Positions 17,553 to 26,825 of a DNA stretch of 64,000 nt are shown here, piece by piece; position 1 is the first letter of the stretch; each line of letters opens with the position of its first letter. A model generated the notes under the pieces. That model was given only the letters and a program-made list of their open reading frames with translations, was not told the DNA's origin and made no database searches. The stretch spans positions 1 through 64,000 of the forward strand of contig JAGBAO010000009.1 in assembly GCA_017938925.1 (NCBI GenBank), read 5' to 3'. This stretch comes from Bacteroidales bacterium (GTDB lineage: Bacteria > Bacteroidota > Bacteroidia > Bacteroidales > UBA932). The translations under genes were made by a program, and so were the position numbers.

Positions 17553-18132
17553 TCACGCATTAGTGGTAGTTGACATGCTCTATGACTTCATAGACGGAAG
17601 CCTTGCATGTCAGAATGCGGAGAGTGCAGTTGCACAGACCGTTAAGTATATCGCCAGACAGACAAAAGGCATGGGAGGCGAGGAGCATGAGATCCTCGAC
17701 ACCTTCCCTATCCTCTTCATCCGTGACCATCATCCGGCCGACCATTCATCCTTCAAGGAGCAGGGTGGCATATGGCCGCCGCACTGTGTGGCCGGCACTC
17801 ACGGCGGGGAAATCCACGAGGACCTTCTGCCTTATGTAAACGAGGAGCTCACCTTTGACAAGGGTTGCGACAAGACTGTGGAGCAGTACTCCGGATTCGA
17901 AGGAGTCAACGAGGCCGGCCAGTCGCTGGGCGAGATTCTGGAACTGCTGGACACGACTGACGTATATGTCTGCGGCATCGCGACCGAATATTGCGTAAGG
18001 AACACGTGCGAGGACCTGCTCAAGGCGGGATTCAAGGTTCATCTTCTGAAGGACTGCATCGCCTATGTCGATCATGACGGCCACCTCAAGGCCCTTAAGG
18101 AGATGGAAGAGCAAGGCATACATATTGAATAA
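17545..18132 (+). CDS. pncA: Nicotinamidase
   Basis: 195 residues of the isochorismatase-like hydrolase fold; deamidates nicotinamide to nicotinate, the substrate of PncB next door. Catalytic triad is visible: Asp in VVDMLYDF (Asp10), Lys in FDKGCDKTVEQYSGF, and Cys in GIATEYCVRNTCEDLL. The metal-binding DHHPADHSSF and PPHCVAGTHG are present. ATG 17545 is inside the end of pncB; the longer frame upstream is only a shadow of pncB. Confidence 0.94.
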   Translation: MNNHALVVVDMLYDFIDGSLACQNAESAVAQTVKYIARQTKGMGGEEHEILDTFPILFIRDHHPADHSSFKEQGGIWPPHCVAGTHGGEIHEDLLPYVNEELTFDKGCDKTVEQYSGFEGVNEAGQSLGEILELLDTTDVYVCGIATEYCVRNTCEDLLKAGFKVHLLKDCIAYVDHDGHLKALKEMEEQGIHIE

Positions 18133-18135
18133 CAC

Positions 18136-18189
18136 CAGCCTTCGGGCTGACATTCAACGGGTTAATCGGGAGGCTTCGGCTTCCCGATT
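18136..18189 (+). terminator. Tandem UUCG hairpins after pncA
   Basis: First hairpin CAGCC-TTCG-GGCTG (18136-18149). Second, stronger: an 11-bp stem from AATCGGGAGGC with a TTCG tetraloop to GCTTCCCGATT (18164-18189), one G-U pair. The run of T is short. The second stem ends on the -33 box of the next promoter. Confidence 0.7.
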
Positions 18190-18219
18190 TGCGTAATTGA
18201 GAGAATAGTCGTATCTTTG
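18188..18219 (+). promoter_or_regulatory. Consensus promoter for the porin-mltF operon
   Basis: TTTG (18188-18191), 20-bp spacer, TATCTTTG (18212-18219): a full match to the Bacteroidota -33/-7 consensus. Leader of about 50 nt before ATG 18276. Confidence 0.8.
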
Positions 18220-18275
18220 CAGGCTTGTGCCAAAGTTTCATCCACATGAAACAACCGGGCAGAACGATTTGAAAG

Positions 18276-21089
18276 ATGAAACGTCTTATAGCAAAAATAT
18301 GGGTTCCCGCCCTGCTGGTTCTGGTGGCTGCCGTGCAGTCATTCGGCATTGACGCAGCCAGGGCAATCAGCTTCCGCAAGCTGGCGGACTCATTGATCCT
18401 CACCAGGTTGGACGACACTGTCGCCGCAGCCGGAATCGCTATAGACAGCATGAGTGCCGGAGTGCCGGACAGCCTTGTCCGCGATTCCCTTCTCACAGCG
18501 GATTCCCTCCATGTCGCCGACTCGCTGCTGCCTGACTCTTTGGCACTGGCTGATTCGGCAGCCATAGACACTCTTGTACTTTCTCCGAGAGACACCATCG
18601 TGGTTCCCGATTCCCTCAGGGAGACCGATCCTTTCAAGTTCAAGTACTACATCGCCATCAAGGATTCACTGACAAGGATGGAGGTGCGCGACTCCCTCAT
18701 CCAGGCCGGTGACACGCTTGAGCTCCAGAAGCTGGACTCCTTATACATAAAGGACTCGACAGAAGTTGCCGTCGCGAAATTCAACGCATGGTATGCCTCT
18801 CTCAGCAGAAAGGAGAGAAAGAAATATGACGCGGAGCAGGCGCTTCCGGGACTTATCGCAGCTGCAACCCGCAAGATGGAGATCAAGGACAGCATCAGAG
18901 CCCGCAAAGACAGCATAATCGAGGCGACTCCGAGAATCCTTGAGACATTTGCCCTACCGGACTCCATGAAATACAAGAGGATAGTGACCTGGACCATAGA
19001 TCCGAGATTCCAGAATCTGGACAACCTCCGCGAACAGGTGTCGGACACTTCATACAACAACAACTTCTACGACTATCCGTTCATGAAGGACGACATCAAT
19101 GCCTCATGGCTCGGTGTGGCCGGTTCTCCTGTCCAGATGTACGATTATTTCAAGAGAGAGGAGGAGGATAACGCAATTTTCTACACTCCATATAAATCCT
19201 GGTCGTTCAGTCATGAGACTCTTCCTCAGTTCAACACTAAGACGCCATACACTGAACTCTGCTACTGGGGAACACTGTTCGCAAACCAGGATAAGGAAGA
19301 AGGCAACATCAAGATCCTTACGACCCAGAACATTACTCCGAAGCTGAACATAATGCTGCAATACAACAGCTTCAAGGGCAACGGAATGCTCAGAAGGGAA
19401 GACACAGGAAACAGAACAGCAGTCGCTGCCGCAAACTACATGGGAGAGAAATATCTCATGCACGCAGGCTACATATATAACAGGATCATCAGGAGTGAAA
19501 ACGGCGGAGTGACCGAGACTTCATGGATCCGGGATACGACAGTCGATGCCCGCGAGATCGAGGTTAATCTGAAAGACGCCTCCAATCAGCTCCGCAAGAA
19601 CACCGTCTATCTGGACCAGACCTACAGAATTCCGTTCACTTTCCTTGACAAGGAGGTAAGAGCAGAAAAGAAGAGGCAGAAGAGAGAGATGGAAGTCCGC
19701 GACAGCATCATGGCCAGCGGAGACTCCACTGCAATAGCTGCATACCTTGAAAAGGAGACTGCTCAGGCAAAACCGGAAACCGAGGTCGCTGCGGACACGC
19801 TCATAACAGATGTAACCACAGCCTTCATAGGCCACAGCAGCGAATATTCCGTATTCAGAAAGACCTACACCGACAAGATTTCAGACGAAGCCGGCAAGGC
19901 CTTCTACCATGACAGATTCTACCTCAATCCGACCACGAGCATGGACTCCCTGAGGGTCATGCGTCTGGACAACAAGGTGTTCCTCAGACTTCAGCCTTGG
20001 ACTGATGACGCCATTGTCTCAAAGATAGATGTGGGAATCGGAGACAAACTCGTCAACCACTATGCATTCAGTCCTGTAAGCTACCTGACAGGACCGGTGA
20101 ATGTGCTCCAGAACTCCGTGTATCTTTATGCCGGAGCAAACGGAAGGTACAGGAACTACTTCACCTGGAATGCAAACGGTGACTACACATTCGCCGGACA
20201 CGAAATCAACGACTTCGGAATCGAAGGTAACATAAAGGCCAACTTCTACCCTTTCAGAAGGGACAGGAAGAGCCCGCTCACGATAGACGGCCACTTCGAG
20301 ACAAGCCTCAGGGAGCCTGACTACTACGAGCAGCACCTTTATACAAACCATTTCAAGTGGGACAACAACTTCAGCAAGATATCCCGGACAAAGGTAGAGG
20401 CTGCGGTGTCCGTGCCTAAGTGGAAACTGGCCGCATCGTTCGGATATGCATTGCTGAACAACAACATATACTACGATACCCTAGGTATCGTCAGACAGAA
20501 CACAAAACCGATGAGCGTCCTCACTGCGGAACTCCGGAAGGACTTCAAGTTAGGTCCGGTGCACCTTGACCACAAGGCCATGTTCCAGCTGTCCTCCAAT
20601 GAGGAGGTCATGCCGCTGCCGATGCTCGCACTCAATTTCAGGTACTACCTGCAGTTCGATGTCGTGAAGAACGTCATGCAGATGCAGATCGGTGCCAATG
20701 CTCTTTACACGACGAGATGGTATGCTCCCGCATACAACCCGGTTCTCGGAGTGTTTTATAACCAGACACAGGAAAAATTCGGAAACTGCCCTTATATAGA
20801 TGTCTTCGTGAACATCCAATGGAAGAGGGTGAGTCTGTTCGTCAAGGGAGTCAACATCAACATGGGATGGCCGAACAAATCGGCAGACTACTTCACGGCA
20901 GACGGATACATTGCCTCTCAGAGAGCTATAAAACTGGGTATTTCCTGGCCGTTCTGGACCCTACCGGGTAAGAACAAGTCAACTGGCACTTCAGGAGCCT
21001 CCGGGTCGGGAGGTAACAGAGGCGGCTCCGGTCTGCCTGGCGGCATGTCCGCCGGGGGCGGCAGACAGAGTGCCACAAATTTACGATGA
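18276..21089 (+). CDS. Putative porin, large outer-membrane beta-barrel
   Basis: 937 residues. A signal peptide (1-24) is followed by a segment (about 30-140) made of recurring Asp-Ser-Leu triplets, then by the body of the Bacteroidota putative-porin family (YDYPFMKDDINASWLG, SPVQMYDYFKR, TPYTELCYWGTLFANQ) with long alternating beta strands to the end (KLGISWPFWTLPGK). The last ~35 residues are Gly/Ser-rich, after the barrel. This family is thought to form outer-membrane barrels; no cargo is known. The stop overlaps mltF by four bases. Confidence 0.82.
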   Translation: MKRLIAKIWVPALLVLVAAVQSFGIDAARAISFRKLADSLILTRLDDTVAAAGIAIDSMSAGVPDSLVRDSLLTADSLHVADSLLPDSLALADSAAIDTLVLSPRDTIVVPDSLRETDPFKFKYYIAIKDSLTRMEVRDSLIQAGDTLELQKLDSLYIKDSTEVAVAKFNAWYASLSRKERKKYDAEQALPGLIAAATRKMEIKDSIRARKDSIIEATPRILETFALPDSMKYKRIVTWTIDPRFQNLDNLREQVSDTSYNNNFYDYPFMKDDINASWLGVAGSPVQMYDYFKREEEDNAIFYTPYKSWSFSHETLPQFNTKTPYTELCYWGTLFANQDKEEGNIKILTTQNITPKLNIMLQYNSFKGNGMLRREDTGNRTAVAAANYMGEKYLMHAGYIYNRIIRSENGGVTETSWIRDTTVDAREIEVNLKDASNQLRKNTVYLDQTYRIPFTFLDKEVRAEKKRQKREMEVRDSIMASGDSTAIAAYLEKETAQAKPETEVAADTLITDVTTAFIGHSSEYSVFRKTYTDKISDEAGKAFYHDRFYLNPTTSMDSLRVMRLDNKVFLRLQPWTDDAIVSKIDVGIGDKLVNHYAFSPVSYLTGPVNVLQNSVYLYAGANGRYRNYFTWNANGDYTFAGHEINDFGIEGNIKANFYPFRRDRKSPLTIDGHFETSLREPDYYEQHLYTNHFKWDNNFSKISRTKVEAAVSVPKWKLAASFGYALLNNNIYYDTLGIVRQNTKPMSVLTAELRKDFKLGPVHLDHKAMFQLSSNEEVMPLPMLALNFRYYLQFDVVKNVMQMQIGANALYTTRWYAPAYNPVLGVFYNQTQEKFGNCPYIDVFVNIQWKRVSLFVKGVNINMGWPNKSADYFTADGYIASQRAIKLGISWPFWTLPGKNKSTGTSGASGSGGNRGGSGLPGGMSAGGGRQSATNLR

Positions 21090-22162
21090 TGAATTTTAGT
21101 GGAAAGCAAACAAGAAGATTAAGAAACGTAGTAGTGACATTGATGGTCATATGTATGACCCCCCTTTGTGAAAAGGGACGAATGCTCAGCGGAGCCCGCT
21201 CCGTAAACACACTTGCAGGCAAGGAGCTTGTATGCGCCATAGACCTCGGAAACGACATGTATGGCAATCATGGCCTTGAGACAGGCCTCAACTACGAATT
21301 GATGAGCAGACTTGCTCAGGACAACCACTGCGACGTGCGCATTGTCGCAGCCGGAAGAAACGACAACTATATCGACTCTCTGCGACAGGGTAAGGTGGAC
21401 ATAGTCATCACACATGACACCACACTCGCAGACCACGGGATCAACACCCTCAGACAGCTCACGGGATGCTCCATTTGGGCGACCGGATCTACTGACGAAG
21501 AAACGCTCCGGCAGTTTGACAGATGGATCAGCCACATGAAGGGATCTGAAGAATTTTCGCGCCTGGAATCCAGATTCTCAGCGACCTACAATCCGCACAA
21601 GCTTGTGGAGCGGGGAGCGAAGACCGGAACGATCAGTCCTTACGATGAGATCATACGCAAATATGCCGCGACTCTTGGCTGGGACTGGAGGATGCTTGCC
21701 TCTGTCCTGTATCAGGAATCAAGATTTGCAATAGGCTCAGCCTCATTCAGAGGAGCACAGGGTCTGATGCAGGTGATGCCTTCGACAGCGACATATTACG
21801 ATGTGGAGAACCTCCTCGATCCGGAGCAGAACATCATAGCTGGCACAAAGCACCTGAGAAGGCTTCAGAACATGTTCAGAAAGGACGGCCTTGAGGGTGA
21901 GGAACTCATAAAGTTCACCCTTGCGGCATATAATGCGGGAGAAGGCAGGATCATAGACTGCCGTAATCTTGCTGCAAGCCGCCAGATCGACAACACCGTA
22001 TGGGATGAGGTCGTGAAGGTGATCCCGCTCATGAGGGAAGACTCGATTCTTGAAGAAGAGTCAGTGAGACTTGGAAAGTTCCAGGGACATGAGACCATCG
22101 CATATGTGGACCAGGTGTTCTCACATTATGATGCGTTCTGCACCATATGTCCTTCTATCTGA
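21086..22162 (+). CDS. MltF-like lytic transglycosylase
   Basis: 358 residues. Hydrophobic N-terminus (about 13-28, with Cys24/28), a shortened periplasmic-binding-type domain (LVCAIDLGNDMYG to WISHMKGSEEF, about 48-158), then a family-1 SLT domain: catalytic Glu211 in LYQESRF, GAQGLMQVMPSTA, DPEQNIIAGTKHLRRL, LAAYNAGEGRI. MltF cleaves peptidoglycan to anhydro-muropeptides. It overlaps the porin gene (ATGA). Its muropeptide products are the type of substrate for the amino-sugar genes 6 kb upstream, but there is no direct link. Confidence 0.88.
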   Translation: MMNFSGKQTRRLRNVVVTLMVICMTPLCEKGRMLSGARSVNTLAGKELVCAIDLGNDMYGNHGLETGLNYELMSRLAQDNHCDVRIVAAGRNDNYIDSLRQGKVDIVITHDTTLADHGINTLRQLTGCSIWATGSTDEETLRQFDRWISHMKGSEEFSRLESRFSATYNPHKLVERGAKTGTISPYDEIIRKYAATLGWDWRMLASVLYQESRFAIGSASFRGAQGLMQVMPSTATYYDVENLLDPEQNIIAGTKHLRRLQNMFRKDGLEGEELIKFTLAAYNAGEGRIIDCRNLAASRQIDNTVWDEVVKVIPLMREDSILEEESVRLGKFQGHETIAYVDQVFSHYDAFCTICPSI

Positions 22163-23339
22163 CCCTCACGGTGTCTGCCGGATCGACTTTCGAGATGAAC
22201 AGACAAGGGATCAGCAACAGCAGCATTATGACTGCAAACGAAACCATGTCAGCCGTCAGAATCAGCCCCAGATCCAGATGGACAGGAACAAAAGAAACGA
22301 AGTAATTCTCGGGGTTCAGTTTGAGAAGATGTGTGGAAGACTGCACCACACAGAAGATAATGGCCAGGGCATTGCCTATGGCCATTCCTTTTATCATAAG
22401 TACAGCCGAACTTGACAGGAAGACCTTCGCAATGGACCTGTCTGTCATTCCCAGGGTCTTCAACAGACCGATGGTTGAAATGTTCTCAAACAGCATTATC
22501 AGAAGGCCGGAAATCATGTTGAAGCCGGCAACCACCGTCATCAGCAGAAGAATGAAAAGGACATTGAAGTCCAGAAGATTCAGCCAGTCAAAGATCTGAG
22601 GATATCTCGACACTGAGGAAGAAGCCACAACCGTGGTTTCATCCTCTGCTGTATAGGCATAGGCAAGATATCCGGCCTCCTCAGTCAGTTCACTTATCCT
22701 GTCTTCCTCCCGGGAATCTTCATCCAGCATGATTTCAATAGCGGAAACCTGGCCTTCATTCCAGCCGTTAAGACGCTGAATATCTGCAAGAGAGGCATAA
22801 ACTATAAGTCCTGCCTCCGTCTCCACCATTGCATCATACACAGAAACGACGTTGAACTGACGGGCACGAACCTTGTCGCCGACAAAATATGTGAGCATCC
22901 TGTCGCCTTCTCCTATTCCTGCCTGTTCAGCCAGACGGGATGGTATGGCAACCGCGAGGAGCACCGAGTCCGAATTTTCAAAAGGAAGAAATCCGTCAGG
23001 AAGTCCTTTGACAAGAATTCCGTGAATATCAGTTTCATTCTTGACGATTCCTGCACGGTAGATGACCGGTATCACTTCCGAAACGCCTTCCATCTGCCTT
23101 ATATGAGGGATATACGAAGCGTCTTTTCCCACTGGAGAGGCTGAGTCCAGAAGGTTCATGTTCAGCGGCTGAAGCTGTATATCTCCGGACACTGATGAGA
23201 TTCCGCCGCGGATCTCGTTTCTGAATCCGGAAGAGACCGCCACAGCAATGATCATCACAAGGAAACTTATCGCGATCGAAGCCATCGCTATATTTCCCTT
23301 GAATCTCAGTCTGCGTGATATGAACAATGATGCATCCAT
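22155..23339 (-). CDS. FtsX/LolE-type ABC permease
   Basis: 394 residues with four membrane helices in the MacB/FtsX topology: one near residues 18-40 (ASIAISFLVMIIAVAVSSGF), a long periplasmic domain, and three at the end (LNVLFILLLMTVVAGFNMIS, VLMIKGMAIGNALAIIFCVV, LTADMVSFAVIMLLLLIPCL). N-terminal FISRRLRFKGN is typical of LolC/E-like lipoprotein-release permeases in Bacteroidota. No partner ATPase is next to it. Start at 23339 sits 1 bp after the TPR gene stop; upstream in-frame extensions overlap that gene. Its stop overlaps mltF convergently by eight bases. Confidence 0.87.
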   Translation of the reverse strand: MDASLFISRRLRFKGNIAMASIAISFLVMIIAVAVSSGFRNEIRGGISSVSGDIQLQPLNMNLLDSASPVGKDASYIPHIRQMEGVSEVIPVIYRAGIVKNETDIHGILVKGLPDGFLPFENSDSVLLAVAIPSRLAEQAGIGEGDRMLTYFVGDKVRARQFNVVSVYDAMVETEAGLIVYASLADIQRLNGWNEGQVSAIEIMLDEDSREEDRISELTEEAGYLAYAYTAEDETTVVASSSVSRYPQIFDWLNLLDFNVLFILLLMTVVAGFNMISGLLIMLFENISTIGLLKTLGMTDRSIAKVFLSSSAVLMIKGMAIGNALAIIFCVVQSSTHLLKLNPENYFVSFVPVHLDLGLILTADMVSFAVIMLLLLIPCLFISKVDPADTVRVR

Positions 23340-23340
23340 T

Positions 23341-24264
23341 CTATTTCTTCTTGGTCTCCAGAGCTTTAAGGCGATGCTGAGCAGCTGCCTGTTCCTCCTC
23401 CGGTCCATGCTCGGCCAGCAATGCAAGATATTTCTTTTCGAGTTTCACATTACCCATCTGCCTTGCCGCCAGAGAACTGTTCTTGATTGCGATATAGTCG
23501 TGAGGCTTCTTCTTGAGCACTTTGGAATACACTTTCAGAGCTGCCTTATAATCCTTTTCTGCGATCATGTGATATGACCCGATGTTATTCATGAACTCAA
23601 CATTGTCGGGATAGAGGGCAAGCATCTTTTCAGACAGTGCCCTGAATGCCTTCATGGAAGCAGGCGAACCTATCGAATAGAAACTGTAGCAGTACTCCTG
23701 CATGGCATCCGCAAAGAATGCATCGTCCACCATTTCAAGTTCATACACCCACTGTCTTCCTGCTCTCCTGACATTCGCATCGGCCAGATCCATCAGGTAC
23801 GCCAGAGCCATGTCAGGACTGTCCTTTTCATATGCTATGTAGGCATTCGCCTTGACGCAGCGGAAGTCCAGCCTGTCCGGATGATGAACGATGGCCCTGT
23901 CCAACGTCTTGATCGCCAGGCCATAAAGTTCGTCATCAAAGTCGTTGACCTGATAATAGTGCGCATCATTCCCAAGACTGTCCTTGAGTGACAGAAGCGG
24001 TTCCATTCCCAGATATTTCTTTTCCGGCCTCACCACAACAGACGTTGTCTGAGCCTTCGTGAACAGGAAACGGAAACGGGCAAACAGCATCTTCGCATTT
24101 GTGGAATCCACCTCAGCCCATCTGTCCAGTACGGTCTCCACTCCCACACCGGCAGGGCCGAACTGGGACACAAGCAGGTCATAGCGCTGCTCATAACGCT
24201 CTGCAGTCTGTGCCGACATACCCACCGTCCAGAAAGCTGCAAGCAGAATAATAATTCGTTTCAT
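23341..24264 (-). CDS. Exported tetratricopeptide-repeat protein
   Basis: 307 residues with a signal peptide (MKRIIILLAAFWTVGMSAQ). TPR-like helical pairs run through residues 90-290, clearest at ALYPDNVEFMNNIGSYHMIAEKDYKAALKVYSKVLKKKPHD-type segments around 225-270. No enzymatic motif. It overlaps the rsmF-like gene by four bases and precedes the permease gene by one base. Probably a periplasmic scaffold; partner unknown. Confidence 0.82.
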   Translation of the reverse strand: MKRIIILLAAFWTVGMSAQTAERYEQRYDLLVSQFGPAGVGVETVLDRWAEVDSTNAKMLFARFRFLFTKAQTTSVVVRPEKKYLGMEPLLSLKDSLGNDAHYYQVNDFDDELYGLAIKTLDRAIVHHPDRLDFRCVKANAYIAYEKDSPDMALAYLMDLADANVRRAGRQWVYELEMVDDAFFADAMQEYCYSFYSIGSPASMKAFRALSEKMLALYPDNVEFMNNIGSYHMIAEKDYKAALKVYSKVLKKKPHDYIAIKNSSLAARQMGNVKLEKKYLALLAEHGPEEEQAAAQHRLKALETKKK

Positions 24265-25637
24265 ATATTCATTCTGATTCTACGGCTCTGAGGGTGCAGA
24301 CTGTTACACCTGTTGCCGAGGTTCTTGACGAATCCCAGCGGCAGTCCCTCATGCCTGATCAATACATATCCCTTTTCCGTTCCGGCTGGAAGCGTTATCG
24401 CATCCCTGTGCAGATAGGCTAACGCCGTCTGCCTGTCCACTTCCACCGAGAGGAACGCCTTTTCATTCAAAAGCAGCGACAGAGCCAGGTCAGCATCCGG
24501 AACCAGAATGTTTCCCTTCACTGTTCCCACTGCACAACCTGCCGCAATAACATGCAGGTTCTGCTCCAATGCTGCCACATACGAAGCGAGATCCGAAGGG
24601 ACGGCCGTCAGAGTGTCACCCTTCATTCTGAAATGCACCTGTCTGTTCAGAAGTTCCCCGGCACCCTTCGGGACGGCTACCTCCCGACCGCCCCTGCCAG
24701 GGCGGCTCTGACGAGGCTTCACCTCCACATATTCCGCTTCGGAAGTCTTTCTGAGAGCACTGCAATATTGTCCTTCCCCCTTGACAAGACCTGGGACAAG
24801 GCTATAGCCCAGCGCTGTCTTCAGGACTCCGTCGGATCCACCGGCCACGTCCTCCCTCAACAGGCATTCCGCACCAAGCTCCCCTGATATCCACTCCACG
24901 TTTCCGTCATTTTCACGGACATTGAACGTACAGGTGGAATATATGAACAGGCCGCCCGTGGCAAGTGACGGCCAGACATCAGCCACTATCCTTCGCTGCC
25001 GCGCCTCGCACAAGGCGACATTGTCCTCAGACCACTGGTCCTGCGCCTCCTCGTCCTTTCGGAACATTCCTTCTCCGGAGCAAGGCACATCAGCTACTAT
25101 AATGTCGAAGAAACCTGTCAGGGAAGCGAATGCACGAGGATCATCAGAGGTGACAACGACATTCGGGTCACCCCACAGGGCGACATTGTCTGCCAGAATC
25201 CCCGCTCTCTGCTTCATGACCTCATTGGAGACAAGCAGGAAGTCATCCCCGAACATCTCCCTCAGAGAGGCTGCCAGATCCGTAGTCTTTCCCCCAGGCG
25301 CGGCACAGAGATCAAGCACCCTCACCGGACGGTTCTTCGGCACAGAAGCCTGTTTCATGAGAGTTCTGAAGACGTGCCCCACAAACATGGAGGACGAATC
25401 CTGGACATAATATGCCCCACCATGGAAATGAGGATCCAAGGTGAATGACGGACGCTCCGCAAGCAGACGTCCATGTCTGCACCAGGCCACTTCGCACCCT
25501 TGAGGTACCACCCCCTTCTTGAACGGATTTGCCCTGACTGCGACAGAAGCCGGCTCATCAAATGCAGAAAAAGCGACAAGGGCATTCTTGCTCCCTATCG
25601 CCTCTTCCAGATATCTTCTGAAACTGTCCTTTATCAT
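24261..25637 (-). CDS. RsmF/NOL1-type rRNA cytosine-C5 methyltransferase
   Basis: 458 residues. SAM-binding motif I DLCAAPGGKTT (109-119), motif IV DVPCSGEGMF with Cys186, motif VI YSTCTFN with catalytic Cys236: the two-cysteine RNA m5C mechanism. The N-terminal PUA-less RsmF fold and the C-terminal region (RQVHFRMKGDTLTAVP, LPLGFVKNLGNR) match RsmF/YebU rather than RsmB. Target is likely a 16S or 23S cytosine. It overlaps both neighbours by four bases (ATGA). Confidence 0.9.
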   Translation of the reverse strand: MIKDSFRRYLEEAIGSKNALVAFSAFDEPASVAVRANPFKKGVVPQGCEVAWCRHGRLLAERPSFTLDPHFHGGAYYVQDSSSMFVGHVFRTLMKQASVPKNRPVRVLDLCAAPGGKTTDLAASLREMFGDDFLLVSNEVMKQRAGILADNVALWGDPNVVVTSDDPRAFASLTGFFDIIVADVPCSGEGMFRKDEEAQDQWSEDNVALCEARQRRIVADVWPSLATGGLFIYSTCTFNVRENDGNVEWISGELGAECLLREDVAGGSDGVLKTALGYSLVPGLVKGEGQYCSALRKTSEAEYVEVKPRQSRPGRGGREVAVPKGAGELLNRQVHFRMKGDTLTAVPSDLASYVAALEQNLHVIAAGCAVGTVKGNILVPDADLALSLLLNEKAFLSVEVDRQTALAYLHRDAITLPAGTEKGYVLIRHEGLPLGFVKNLGNRCNSLHPQSRRIRMNI

Positions 25638-26071
25638 AATTTGGAAAGATCGACTCCCTCGGGCACACGTCCTTCGGAAACATCGACCAGCGAATCCACG
25701 ACCTTGTCCAGAGCCCCCTGGATCTTCGAGCCCAGAAGAGTCTTCATCATGAAGTTCAGATCGGCATCCAGCTCGATCTGGAAATCCGTCTTGTATGGGT
25801 CGGCTGCCGGATTGAAATGCATCTGAAGCGCGAACTTGAAGGGAGCCCCGTCATCGGCAAACGCGATCCTGGAATACGGCACCCTGTCAGTCACCCTGAC
25901 TCCGATGTTGAATCCCTGCACAGACGCATGGATCGAATCGTAATCAGCAGTCACATCGGCCTTCTTATCTTCCGGAAGGAACTGGATGAAGTTACGCATG
26001 TCCACGAAGGCCATATACAGCTCATACGGTGCCTTCGAAACGACAGCTTTCTTGCTCTTGTAGTTCACCAT
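25634..26071 (-). CDS. SRPBCC-family protein
   Basis: 145 residues with a START/SRPBCC-like helix-grip pattern (VNYKSKKAVVSKAPYELYMAF at the start, a central beta sheet, long C-terminal helix NFMMKTLLGSKIQGALDKVVDSL). Such proteins bind hydrophobic ligands; the ligand here is unknown. It sits between pyrE (4-bp gap) and the rRNA methyltransferase (4-bp overlap), an arrangement I believe is common in Bacteroidales. Confidence 0.8.
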   Translation of the reverse strand: MVNYKSKKAVVSKAPYELYMAFVDMRNFIQFLPEDKKADVTADYDSIHASVQGFNIGVRVTDRVPYSRIAFADDGAPFKFALQMHFNPAADPYKTDFQIELDADLNFMMKTLLGSKIQGALDKVVDSLVDVSEGRVPEGVDLSKL

Positions 26072-26075
26072 GCGG

Positions 26076-26708
26076 CTATTTCCCCCAGGTTGAAGGTGAG
26101 ACTCTCCACTCCTTGAGGACGGCTATCTCCGATTCCTTTACATAGCCGGTCTCATGAGCGACCTCGATGAGGGTGTCATAGTTCGACAGTGTGGTAAGTT
26201 CCACATTTGCATCCTCGAAGGCCTTGCGCGCCTGGTTGAAGTTGTATGAGAATATGGCAACCATTCCCATCACGTCCGCACCGGCATTCACGAGGGCGTT
26301 CTTTGCAGCAAGACTGCTCATTCCTGTCGAGATGAGGTCTTCCACAATGACCACCTTTGCACCTGTCTCCAGGATACCCTCGATCTGAGAGCCTGTGCCA
26401 TGATCCTTCGGCTTCGGTCTGACATAGCAGAAAGGCTTTCCAAGCATATGTGCCACGAGATATCCATGCGCGATCGCACCTGTAGCCACACCTGCTATGA
26501 CCTCCACATCAGGATACTGCTTCCGGATGATGTCAGCCATCCAGCTGCAGACCTTCTCACGGATCTCAGGATAGGAAAGAATCCTGCGGTTGTCACAATA
26601 TATAGGTGAATTCCAGCCGGACGCCCATGTGAACGGCGTCTCCGGCCTCAACATTACGGCCTTGATGTCCATGAGGGACTTGGCCACTGCTTTCTCAACA
26701 GATTCCAT
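26076..26708 (-). CDS. pyrE: Orotate phosphoribosyltransferase
   Basis: 210 residues; makes orotidine monophosphate from orotate and PRPP. PRPP-binding motif VVIVEDLISTGMSS is clear, with the catalytic-loop KPKDHGTGSQIEG and N-terminal FTWASGWNSPIYCDNR. First gene of a five-gene minus-strand operon. Confidence 0.96.
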   Translation of the reverse strand: MESVEKAVAKSLMDIKAVMLRPETPFTWASGWNSPIYCDNRRILSYPEIREKVCSWMADIIRKQYPDVEVIAGVATGAIAHGYLVAHMLGKPFCYVRPKPKDHGTGSQIEGILETGAKVVIVEDLISTGMSSLAAKNALVNAGADVMGMVAIFSYNFNQARKAFEDANVELTTLSNYDTLIEVAHETGYVKESEIAVLKEWRVSPSTWGK

Positions 26709-26759
26709 ATCTTATTCAATTAATATTTCAAAGCGGTTTTCACTTTCAGGCAGTTTGCC

Positions 26760-26767
26760 TATCTTTG
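26760..26767 (+). promoter_or_regulatory. -7 box upstream of the Nudix gene
   Basis: TATCTTTG matches TAnnTTTG; 58 bp before ATG 26826. Confidence 0.5.
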
Positions 26768-26801
26768 CAACGGTTCTGCACAGGCAGAGACACATATCGT
26801 G

Positions 26802-26809
26802 CAAATATA
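26802..26809 (-). promoter_or_regulatory. -7 box of the pyrE operon
   Basis: Minus-strand TATATTTG; a TTG lies 21 bp upstream. Gives a leader of about 90 nt before pyrE. It faces the Nudix promoter, so the two transcripts overlap at their 5' ends. Confidence 0.5.
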
Positions 26810-26825
26810 ACCAAAACAATTCAAA

